The notes under the pieces are model-generated. The model did no database searches. It was not told the DNA's origin and saw only the letters and a program-made list of their open reading frames with translations. Shown here piece after piece: positions 17,685 through 25,734 of a stretch of 64,000 bases of DNA. The number at the start of each line of letters is the position of its first letter. Position 1 is the stretch's first letter. The position numbers and the translations under genes were made by a program. This stretch comes from Catellatospora coxensis (lineage in GTDB: Bacteria > Actinomycetota > Actinomycetes > Mycobacteriales > Micromonosporaceae). The stretch lies in NCBI RefSeq assembly GCF_016862635.1, contig NZ_BONI01000011.1, positions 62,001-126,000 of the forward strand, read 5' to 3'.

Positions 17685-19298
17685 ATGACGACCACGAGCG
17701 ACTACATCGATGCGGTGCTGCGCCGGGCACGTGCGCCCATGCCGCCGTTCGGCTGGGAGACCGACTGGCACGACCAGCCGCTGCGGCACAAGGTCTACCC
17801 GCAGGTGCACCGGCTGCCGCTGCCCGCCGGTCTCGACCAGCCGGCCGGGCCGCTGGGCCGGGCGCTGACCGTCGGCCCGGCCGGCCCTGCCGACGGGTTC
17901 ACCCTCGACCGGCTCGCCGGGCTGCTGCGGACCTCGTACGGGCTGCTGGAGCGGCGGCTGCGGGTCACCGGCAACGACGACAACGACCGGCGGTACTGGG
18001 GCCAGAACACCACCTGGGGCCGGGGAACCGCGTCCGGCGGCGGCCTGTACCCGCTGGAGATCTACTGGGTCTCGGGGCCGTCCGGGCCGGTGCTGCCGGG
18101 GGTCTACCACTACTCCAGCCCGCACCATGCGATGGAGCGGCTGCTGGCCGGCGACGTCACCGAGCAGGTGCGCGCGGCGGCGCCGCACGCTGCCGAGATC
18201 GCCGCGACGGATCAGTTCCTGCTGGTCACGGTGAAGTTCTGGAAGAACGCGTTCAAGTACAACAGCTTCTGCTACCACGTCGTCACGATGGACCTCGGCG
18301 CGCTGCTGGGCACCTGGCGGCTGTGGAACGCCGCCCAGGGCCTGCCGGCGACCCCGACGCTGTGGTTCGACGACGCGAAGCTCAACGGGCTGCTCGGCCT
18401 CGACGGGTTCGGCGAGAGCGTGCTGGCGGTCGTCCCGCTGCCCTGGGCCCGACCGGCCGCACCGGGCACGGCGTCTGCGGCCGCGCTGCCGGGGGCCGAC
18501 CCGGCCGTCGGCAGGGCCGAGTGGGAGCGTTCGCTCAGCGTGCACCGGTTCACGCAGGTCGAGGCGGTGCACCAGGCGACGTTGCTCGACGCCTCGGCGC
18601 GCCCGCCGGCAGCCGGCGCGGCCGCTGACGCCGCCGCGCGGCCGGTCCGGGTCGCGGCCGAGCCGGTCAGCCTGCCACCGCCCGACTTCGACCGGCTCGA
18701 CGCCGACGTCGCCGCGGTGCTGCGCAGGCGGCGGTCCAGCTTCGGCGCGTTCGTCGGCCGGCCCCGGCTGCCGGCCGAGGACCTGTCGGTGCTGCTGGCG
18801 TCGGCGTCGGCGGCCGCCCGGCTGCCGCTGGACGCCCGCGGGTCCGGCGATCCGCCGTTCACCCGGCTGTGCGTCTTCGTCAACCACGTCGCCGGCGTGC
18901 CGGCCGGCGTCTACGACTACGACGACGCCACCGCGACGTTGCATCCGGTCCGCGCGGCCGCGCTCGGTGAGCTGCTGCAGCGCAACTACTTCCTCGACAA
19001 CTACAACCTGGAGCAGGCCGCCGCGGTGATCGCGGTGGTGGCGCGCCCGGTCCAGGCGGTGGCGGCGCTCGGCGACCGCGGCTACCGGGCGGTCAACGCC
19101 GAGGTCGGGGCCGTCACCCAGGGGGTGTACCTGGCCGCGACCGGGCTCGGCGTCGGCTGCGGCGCGGCGCTGGGCTTCGACAACACATCGCTGGCAGAGC
19201 TCGCCGATCTCGCCGACGGCGACGAGTGGCCACTGATCATCCTGATGGTCGGCAACGAGCGCTCCGACGACGCCGACGTCGACTACCGGCTGTCGTGA
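17685..19298 (+). CDS. SagB-type azoline dehydrogenase with two nitroreductase domains
   Basis: This FMN-dependent oxidase (537 residues) would turn azolines into aromatic azoles. The first nitroreductase-like domain (about 60-270) has the SagB block RGTASGGGLYPLEIYWV and a KFWKNAFKYNSFCYHV segment. An Ala/Pro linker follows. The second domain (about 340-530) starts with RRRRSSFGAF and ends LGVGCGAALGFDN then WPLIILMVGNE. Tandem nitroreductase domains are common in the longer SagB subgroup. GGAGG sits eight bases before the ATG, and the gene follows YcaO by 22 bp. Confidence 0.92.
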   Translation: MTTTSDYIDAVLRRARAPMPPFGWETDWHDQPLRHKVYPQVHRLPLPAGLDQPAGPLGRALTVGPAGPADGFTLDRLAGLLRTSYGLLERRLRVTGNDDNDRRYWGQNTTWGRGTASGGGLYPLEIYWVSGPSGPVLPGVYHYSSPHHAMERLLAGDVTEQVRAAAPHAAEIAATDQFLLVTVKFWKNAFKYNSFCYHVVTMDLGALLGTWRLWNAAQGLPATPTLWFDDAKLNGLLGLDGFGESVLAVVPLPWARPAAPGTASAAALPGADPAVGRAEWERSLSVHRFTQVEAVHQATLLDASARPPAAGAAADAAARPVRVAAEPVSLPPPDFDRLDADVAAVLRRRRSSFGAFVGRPRLPAEDLSVLLASASAAARLPLDARGSGDPPFTRLCVFVNHVAGVPAGVYDYDDATATLHPVRAAALGELLQRNYFLDNYNLEQAAAVIAVVARPVQAVAALGDRGYRAVNAEVGAVTQGVYLAATGLGVGCGAALGFDNTSLAELADLADGDEWPLIILMVGNERSDDADVDYRLS

Positions 19299-19308
19299 GA
19301 GGAATCAG

Positions 19309-22074
19309 ATGAACACGAACACGGCACCGTCGCCCACGGACGCCCGGGCCACCGAGTGGATCCTGCCGCCCTTCTTCATGCTGAGGCTGGCCGGCCTGCC
19401 CTTCGACACCGTCGCCCCGCTGCGGTTCCCGCAGACCGTCGCGTGGACGCAGGCCATGCTGGAGGTGGAGCAGCGGCTGCGCGAGGGCGCGCCGCCGGTG
19501 CTCGACGCGCTGGAAGCGGTGATCAGCGAGGTGGCCGGGCAGACCGAACGCGGCCGGCTGATCGAGATCCGCCGAGACGTCTACAACGGGCGGGCGCCCC
19601 GGCAGCCGGCCGAGGCGATCGCGCTGGTGGGCCGGCACGCGCCGCAAGCCGGGCCGGCGCTGGCCGGGTGGCTGGCCGCCCACGACGAGCTGGCCCGGAT
19701 CCGGGCGACCGGCGCGCAGATCCTGGCCGATGAGCAGCTCGACCGGCAGCGGCACCTGCGCGAGCTGGCCACCCATCCGCAGTTCCGGGCCGGTCTGCTG
19801 CTGTCGTCGCCGTCACTGGACCGCTACCTGCCGACCTTCCTGAGCAACCCGGCCGGTCCGCTGGGCAAGCGGGCCCGGCGGATCGAGCGGTCGCTGCTGG
19901 AATACGTGTACCGCACCGCCTGCAAGACCAGCCCGTTCTCCTGGCTCACCCCGGTCGGCCTGGGCCGGTTCACCCAGGGCAGCGGCGACCCGCTGATCGT
20001 CGAGACGGCGCCGGAGCAGTGGCGCAGCTTCCCCCGGCTCAACCTGGCCGTGCTCGGCCGGCTCGGCGACACCCTGCTCGCCGAGCCGGCGCTGCGGGCC
20101 GACCTGCCGATCCAGGTGACGTCCGGGTGGCGCAACGACCGCAACCGGGTGCGCTACGTGCGCCGGCAGCGCCGGGCCGGTGACGACGACGCGGCCGGCA
20201 GCATGGACATCCTGCAGGAGAACCTGTTCTACCTCACCTCGGGCACCGTGCTCACCGAGCTGCTGGAGACGATCCCCGACGGGACGTCGCTGACGTTCGG
20301 CGAGCTCGTGACACGGCTGCACGACAACGATCCGGAGCACCGCCGCCCGGCCGACATCGACGCCTACCTGGTGCACCTGCTGCGGCTGGGCCTGCTGGTG
20401 GTGCCGCAGCTGCACATCGACCTGCATCACCCCGATCCGGTGCGCGGCTTCCGCGACGGTCTGGCGCAGCTCGGCCGCGGCTGGAGCGCGGAGGTGTGCG
20501 AGCGGCTGGACCTGGTGTCGGGATATGTGCGCGAGTACGCGCACGCCGACCTCGACCGGCGGCGTGACCTGCTGGAGGCGATCCGCGGCGAGCTCGCCGA
20601 GGGTCAGCACGACCTCGGCCGTGCCGAGGCGACTCTGCCCAGGACGGTGCTGTACGAGGACGTGTCGCTCGGCGCGGGCCGGGTCACCGCCGACGAGGCG
20701 CAGTGGCGGGAGAAGATCCTGCCGGCCGCGGCCGGGCTGTCGAAGATCCTGCCCGTCTTCGACCTGATGCTGCCGCACCGGCTGACCGCCAAGGGGTTCT
20801 TCCGGGCACGGTTCGGCCCCGGCGGCCGCTGCACCGACCTGGTGCGGCTGGTGCACGAGTTCCACCAGGACTTCTACGACCAGTTCCTGGAGTCCACCGC
20901 GCGCCGGCGGCCGTTCAACGAGCAGCTGGAGTATCAGCCGCAGGAGAACTGGTTCCAGCTGGCCGAGATCACCGCGCTCGACAAGGCGCGGGTCGAGCTG
21001 GTCCGGCGGATGCGCGAAGCGTACGCGGCGCACCCCGATCCGGCGGCCGACCTGGTGCTCGACGACGACTTCATGGACGGTGTCGCCGAGCTGCTGCCCG
21101 ACAACATCAACGAGTTGAACCCGCGCAGCTTCTTCCTGCACCTGGCCGAGATCGACGGCCGGCCGCAGGCGGTGCTCAACCGGGCCTACAGCGGGCTGAC
21201 GCTGCTGTTCAGCCGGTTCGCGCACTGCTTCGCCGACGGCGGCGAGGTCGAGCACGGGCTGGTCGAGGGGCTGAAGGCGACGCTGGCGCAGCTGGCGCCG
21301 CCCGGGGCGGTGTTCGCCGAGCTGACCGGCGGCTATGACACCACCAACCTCAACCTGCACCCGTCGGTGGTGCCGTACCAGCTGGTGTGTCCCGGCGATG
21401 TCAGCTTCCGGCCGGTCGCCGAGCAGATCCCGGTCGACGACCTGGTGATCGAGGACGATGTCGAGGGCGACCGGCTGCGGCTGCGCTCGCAGCGGCTGGG
21501 CGTCGAGGTCATCCCGGTGTACCTGGGCTTCCTGATGCCGATGGCCCTGCCGGAGGTGCAGCGGATCCTGCTGACCTTCTCCTACACCAACATGTCGGCG
21601 ATCGACATGTGGTCGGGGACCGACCAGCCGCTGGGCGACGACGAGATCGGCGGGCACCCGCGCCTGGTCTACAAGGACCTGGTGCTGACCCGGCGGCTGT
21701 GGAAGATGGACCCGGCGAGCCTGCCGGTCCGGGGCGCCGGGCAGTCCGACGCCGACTGGTTCCTCGACTGGAACCGGTGGGCGCGCAAGCACGGCCTGCC
21801 GCGTCGGGTGTTCGCCTCCCAGGACGCGTCCGCGCCGGCGGTCCGCAAGCCCGGCGCGCCGGCCGGGCCGCCGCCGAGCACCAAGCCGCAGTATGTCGAC
21901 TTCGACAGCTTCATGTCGTTGTCACTGCTCGACAACATGATCAAATCAGCGGGCCGGCGGGTGGTGCTGACCGAGATGCTGCCCGACGCCGAGCACCTGT
22001 GGGTCCGCGCCGACGGAAACCGCTGGGTGACCGAATTGACCGTGGAGATCGACGGCCGGAGGAGCAACCGATGA
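19309..22074 (+). CDS. LanB-type dehydratase, glutamylation protein (split form)
   Basis: This 921-residue protein corresponds to the N-terminal part of class I lanthipeptide dehydratases. It uses glutamyl-tRNA to esterify Ser/Thr hydroxyls of the precursor. Recognisable blocks are the N-terminal FFMLRLAGLPF, SLLEYVYRTACKTSPFSWLTPVG at about 195-215 (split here into SLLEYVYRTACK and TSPFSWLTPVG) and NLNLHPSVVPYQLVCPG near 680-700. The family's C-terminal elimination domain is absent and is supplied by the next gene, as in goadsporin and thiopeptide clusters. GAGAGGA precedes the ATG. The stop overlaps the next start (ATGA), so the two halves are made together. Confidence 0.92.
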   Translation: MNTNTAPSPTDARATEWILPPFFMLRLAGLPFDTVAPLRFPQTVAWTQAMLEVEQRLREGAPPVLDALEAVISEVAGQTERGRLIEIRRDVYNGRAPRQPAEAIALVGRHAPQAGPALAGWLAAHDELARIRATGAQILADEQLDRQRHLRELATHPQFRAGLLLSSPSLDRYLPTFLSNPAGPLGKRARRIERSLLEYVYRTACKTSPFSWLTPVGLGRFTQGSGDPLIVETAPEQWRSFPRLNLAVLGRLGDTLLAEPALRADLPIQVTSGWRNDRNRVRYVRRQRRAGDDDAAGSMDILQENLFYLTSGTVLTELLETIPDGTSLTFGELVTRLHDNDPEHRRPADIDAYLVHLLRLGLLVVPQLHIDLHHPDPVRGFRDGLAQLGRGWSAEVCERLDLVSGYVREYAHADLDRRRDLLEAIRGELAEGQHDLGRAEATLPRTVLYEDVSLGAGRVTADEAQWREKILPAAAGLSKILPVFDLMLPHRLTAKGFFRARFGPGGRCTDLVRLVHEFHQDFYDQFLESTARRRPFNEQLEYQPQENWFQLAEITALDKARVELVRRMREAYAAHPDPAADLVLDDDFMDGVAELLPDNINELNPRSFFLHLAEIDGRPQAVLNRAYSGLTLLFSRFAHCFADGGEVEHGLVEGLKATLAQLAPPGAVFAELTGGYDTTNLNLHPSVVPYQLVCPGDVSFRPVAEQIPVDDLVIEDDVEGDRLRLRSQRLGVEVIPVYLGFLMPMALPEVQRILLTFSYTNMSAIDMWSGTDQPLGDDEIGGHPRLVYKDLVLTRRLWKMDPASLPVRGAGQSDADWFLDWNRWARKHGLPRRVFASQDASAPAVRKPGAPAGPPPSTKPQYVDFDSFMSLSLLDNMIKSAGRRVVLTEMLPDAEHLWVRADGNRWVTELTVEIDGRRSNR

Positions 22075-23129
22075 GCCGACACGAGTTCGCCGCGCCCGTC
22101 GCCGCCGAGCGTGGCGACTGGCTGGCGGTGCACGTCTTCTATGCCAGCAACAATCTGCCGCTGCTGGTCGACTGCATGCTGCCGCTGGTCCGCCAGCTGC
22201 AGCAGCGCGGGCTGATCAGCGGCTGGTTCTTCATCCGGTACTGGATGGAGGGCCCGCACATCCGGCTGCGGCTGCGCCCGGCGACCGCCGCGCACGAGGC
22301 CGAGGTGCGCCGGCAGGTCGAGCAGGAGGTGCAGACGTTCCTGCGGCACCGGCCGGCGCTGTACCACATGGACGAGGAGCTGCTCGGCCCGCTGTACAAG
22401 CAGATGTTCCTGTCGGAGTACACCGAGCAGGAGTGGGAGGACAAGTACGGGGATGGCGGCATGCCGTTGCGCGACAACAACAGCTACGCCTACCTCCCCT
22501 ACGAGCCGGAGTACGACAAGTACGCCGGCCCGGTCGGCATCGAGATCTCCGAGTGGCACTTCGAACGGTCCAGCGACATGGTCATGTCGCTGCTGGAGAC
22601 GACCAACGTGCACATGCGCACGGTCATGTTCGGTCTGGCGACGCAGTTGATGACCGCGATGACGATGACCATGCTGCGGGATCGGGAGTCCGCCGCCGGG
22701 TTCCTGGACAGCTACCGCGACTTCTGGGAGACGGCGTTCCAGACCCCGGACCCGGACCGGCACGCCCGGTTCGACATCACCTACGACGAGATGGCGCCCC
22801 GGATGATCCGCCGGGTCGGTGAGATCTGCGCGGCGATCGACGGCCAGACCCCGCTGACCGGGTTCACCGGGCGCTGGGTCGCGCACTGCGTCGAGCTGCG
22901 CGAGCGGATCACGGCCGCCGCGCAGGCCGGTGAGCTGGTGTTCGCGGCCCGGGACGGGTCCGGGCGCGTCGAAGTGGTCACCGATCCGCAGGCGGCGCTA
23001 CGGGCGCTGCTGTTCAGCTACGTGCACATGACCAACAACCGGCTCGGGGTGAGCATCGTCGACGAGGTCTACCTGTCGTACCTGCTCCACCGCGTGCTGG
23101 CCGAGGCGTACGCGGAGGCGGCCAGATGA
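22071..23129 (+). CDS. LanB C-terminal/thiopeptide-type elimination protein
   Basis: This 352-residue protein belongs to the SpaB-C/thiopeptide-type bacteriocin biosynthesis family. The opening WLAVHVFYASNNLPLLV and the block GWFFIRYWMEGPHIRLRLRP are diagnostic. It most likely removes glutamate from glutamylated Ser/Thr to give dehydroamino acids, completing the reaction begun by its upstream partner. The same fold also makes the [4+2] pyridine synthases of thiopeptides. Because only one copy exists in the cluster, elimination is the safer call. It has four-base coupled overlaps on both sides, and GGAGG lies eight bases upstream of the ATG. Confidence 0.9.
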   Translation: MSRHEFAAPVAAERGDWLAVHVFYASNNLPLLVDCMLPLVRQLQQRGLISGWFFIRYWMEGPHIRLRLRPATAAHEAEVRRQVEQEVQTFLRHRPALYHMDEELLGPLYKQMFLSEYTEQEWEDKYGDGGMPLRDNNSYAYLPYEPEYDKYAGPVGIEISEWHFERSSDMVMSLLETTNVHMRTVMFGLATQLMTAMTMTMLRDRESAAGFLDSYRDFWETAFQTPDPDRHARFDITYDEMAPRMIRRVGEICAAIDGQTPLTGFTGRWVAHCVELRERITAAAQAGELVFAARDGSGRVEVVTDPQAALRALLFSYVHMTNNRLGVSIVDEVYLSYLLHRVLAEAYAEAAR

Positions 23130-24394
23130 CGGCGCAGGCCGCGGCGGCGACGGCCGAGCACGGTGCGACACGTCCTCGGCTGCACCCGAGCGTGCTGCTC
23201 GGACCGGGCCTGACCGACGGCACCTCGGTGACCCACCACCTCAAGGACCCGCGCACCGGCTGGTTCTTCAAGGTGGGCGTCCGGGAGTTCTTCGTGATCA
23301 GCCGGCTGGACGGCGTGCGCAGCCTCGACGACATCGCCGAGGAGTACGCCGCCCGGTTCGGGCGCAGGCTGTCCGAGCAGCACTGGCAGCAGATCATGCA
23401 GCTGCTCGGCGGGCGGCGGCTGCTGGCCGGCCCGGAGGACGCCGACGCGCTGCGCAGGCTGACCGCGTCGGCCCGGGCCGGCAGCCGGGGCAGGCGCAAC
23501 CTGCTGCACTGGCGTATCCCGCTGGCGGCCCCGGCGCGGCTGTTCAGCCGGGTCGAGCCGGCGGTCCGCTGGCTGTGGTCGGCGTGGTTCGTGCTGCCGG
23601 CGGCCGCGGCGGTGCTGGCGATGCTGACCCTGATGTCGGTGCAGGGGGCGCGGCTCTACGACGACGCCCGGCAGCTGGCCGACAGTGTTCCGGTGCTGCT
23701 CGCGTTCGTGGCGATCTACTGGCTGACGCTGGCCGTGCACGAGGCCGCGCACGGGCTGACCTGCATCCACTTCGGCGGGACGTCGCCGGAGATCGGGCTG
23801 CTGTGGCGGTTTCCGCTGCTGGCGCCGTACTGCAAGGCCGACGACGTGATGCTGTTCGCGCGGCGCCGGCACCGGTGCTACACCGCGTTCGCCGGTGTCT
23901 TCGCGCAGCTGCTGACGTTGACGCCGGCGGCGCTGCTGTGGCCTCTGCTGCCGGCGGGTCCGGCACGCACGCTGTGCGCCGCGCTGGTCCTGTACGGCAG
24001 CGGCTCCACGCTGCTGAACCTGATCCCGTTCCTGCAGCTCGACGGGTACTTCATGCTCAACCACGCGCTGAACATGGTGAACCTGCGGGCCGGGGCGTAC
24101 CGGTTCTGGGCCCGGGTCCTCGACCGGCTGCGTGGCCGTGCCGCGACGGGCGAGTACCCGCGCCCGGCGGGCTGGGCGTACGGGGCCTACGGTGTCGCCT
24201 CGTTCGTCTTCGCGACCGGGCTGGTCGTCGGGCTGTTCGCCGTGTGGTTCGGGCAGCTGCGCGGGCCGCTGGGCGCGGCGGCGGCCGCCTCGGTGCTGGG
24301 CGGTGTGGCCCTGTTCGGCGTGGTGATGGCGGTCGTGCTGAGCCGGCGGGCCAGGCGCCGAACCGCCCCGGCCGTCAGCGCGGTGGTCCCGTGA
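23126..24394 (+). CDS. PqqD-like domain fused to an M50/site-2-protease-like membrane metalloprotease
   Basis: This 422-residue protein has a RiPP-recognition-like winged-helix domain at about residues 30-115 (TGWFFKVGVREFFVISRLDG to LLGGRRLLAG). About six or more membrane segments follow. The zinc protease motif HEAAH is at 205-209 and the third ligand is Asp306 in FLQLDGYF, matching the M50 pattern. It resembles YydH-type peptide zinc metalloproteases of RiPP loci. It is a candidate for leader cleavage at the membrane, or for handling the peptide during export. No separate leader peptidase was found in the cluster. It overlaps both neighbours by four bases. Confidence 0.88.
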   Translation: MTAQAAAATAEHGATRPRLHPSVLLGPGLTDGTSVTHHLKDPRTGWFFKVGVREFFVISRLDGVRSLDDIAEEYAARFGRRLSEQHWQQIMQLLGGRRLLAGPEDADALRRLTASARAGSRGRRNLLHWRIPLAAPARLFSRVEPAVRWLWSAWFVLPAAAAVLAMLTLMSVQGARLYDDARQLADSVPVLLAFVAIYWLTLAVHEAAHGLTCIHFGGTSPEIGLLWRFPLLAPYCKADDVMLFARRRHRCYTAFAGVFAQLLTLTPAALLWPLLPAGPARTLCAALVLYGSGSTLLNLIPFLQLDGYFMLNHALNMVNLRAGAYRFWARVLDRLRGRAATGEYPRPAGWAYGAYGVASFVFATGLVVGLFAVWFGQLRGPLGAAAAASVLGGVALFGVVMAVVLSRRARRRTAPAVSAVVP

Positions 24395-25734
24395 CCGGGC
24401 AGCCCGCGATTTCGGGCCCGGAGCAGCCGGCGGGGACGCAGGTTCCCGCGCTCGCGGTCGGCCCGCGGTCCGGGCAGGTCGACGAGACTCTGTCCATCGT
24501 GGTCAGCGGCCTGCGTGCCGGGCAGCGGGTGACGGTGCGGGCTGCCACCCGGGACGGCGCGCTGGTCGACTGGCATTCGACCGCCGACTTCGTCGCCGCC
24601 CCGGACGGGACCGTCGACGTCGGCCGGGACGCCCCGGCGGCCGGCTACCCGGGTGTCGATCCGCTGGGACTGCTGTGGGCGATGCGGCCGACCGACCCCG
24701 GGCGGCAGGTGTTCTTCACCAAACGCCGCCCGACCGCGCTGAAGGTGACCGTGTCCGCGCGGGCCGGCGGCGAGTCCATCGGCGAGGTCGGCATCGAGCG
24801 CTGCTTCGGCGGTGAGCATGTCCTCGGCCGGCCGACCGGCGACGACCTGGTCGGCACCCTCTACCACGATGACGAGCGCCGGCCGGCGCCGGCGGTGCTG
24901 CTGCTGGCCGGCTCGGACGGCGGCCAACTGGACCACGCGGCCGCGCTGCTGGCCGGGCGGGGCTACGCCGCGCTGGCGTTGAGCTACTTCGGGGCCGAGG
25001 ATCTGCCGCCGACGCTGTCACACATCGATCTGGGCTACTTCCGGCGGGCCGTGGACTGGCTGCTCGATCAGCCGGAGGTCGACCGGTCCCGGCCGGCCAG
25101 CGTGATCGGCCTGTCCCGCGGCGGCGAGCTGGCGCTGCAGCTCGCGGCGCTGGACGCGCGGCTGCACAACGTCGTCGCGGCGGCGCCGAGCTCGCTGCGG
25201 CAGGCGGGGCTGACCAGCAACTACACCGACTACGGTCAGCCGGCGTGGGAGCTGGACGGGCGGGCGCTGCCGTTCCTCAAGGGCCGCTACAACTTCGGCA
25301 CGTTCCTGTCGTTCGCGCGGACCTGGCTGCTGGCTCGGCCGATGCGCCAGCGCCGGGCTTTCGAGCGGGCGATGCGCGACGCGGACGCGGTCGCGGCGGC
25401 GCGCATCGAGGTCGAGGCGATCACCGGGCCGGTGCTGCTGATCAGCGGCGCCGATGACCGGCTCTGGCCGTCCGACGTCTACGCCGGCCAGGTCGAACGG
25501 CGTCTGCTGGCGCACGGGCACCCGGCCGAGGTGGTCAACCTGACGTATCCGGGGGCCGGGCACTTCGTCAGCTTCCCGTACGCGCTGCCGGGCATGCCGC
25601 CGATGGTGTCGATCTCACCGATGAGCCGGCTGCGGATCGACTTCGGGGGCAGCGCGCCGGCCAACGCGGCGGCAGCCGTCGACTCATGGCGCCGCGTACT
25701 GGAGTTCCTCGGCCGGCACACGTCCAGGAGCTGA
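24391..25734 (+). CDS. BAAT/acyl-CoA thioesterase-like alpha/beta hydrolase
   Basis: This 447-residue protein pairs an N-terminal Ig-like BAAT_N-type domain (about 20-150: SGQVDETLSIVVSGLRAGQ, HSTADFVAAPDGTVDVG) with a C-terminal alpha/beta hydrolase. The nucleophile is Ser242 in GLSRGGE, the acid Asp is in SGADDRLWPS and the His is in GAGHFVSFPY. Family members hydrolyse acyl-CoA or transfer acyl groups to amines. Here it might acylate or hydrolyse the peptide, or act in self-protection; no direct evidence chooses. GTG at 24391 overlaps the upstream TGA by four bases, so it is truly part of the operon. Its 3' end overlaps the convergent SARP gene by 51 bp. Confidence 0.87.
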   Translation: MTGQPAISGPEQPAGTQVPALAVGPRSGQVDETLSIVVSGLRAGQRVTVRAATRDGALVDWHSTADFVAAPDGTVDVGRDAPAAGYPGVDPLGLLWAMRPTDPGRQVFFTKRRPTALKVTVSARAGGESIGEVGIERCFGGEHVLGRPTGDDLVGTLYHDDERRPAPAVLLLAGSDGGQLDHAAALLAGRGYAALALSYFGAEDLPPTLSHIDLGYFRRAVDWLLDQPEVDRSRPASVIGLSRGGELALQLAALDARLHNVVAAAPSSLRQAGLTSNYTDYGQPAWELDGRALPFLKGRYNFGTFLSFARTWLLARPMRQRRAFERAMRDADAVAAARIEVEAITGPVLLISGADDRLWPSDVYAGQVERRLLAHGHPAEVVNLTYPGAGHFVSFPYALPGMPPMVSISPMSRLRIDFGGSAPANAAAAVDSWRRVLEFLGRHTSRS

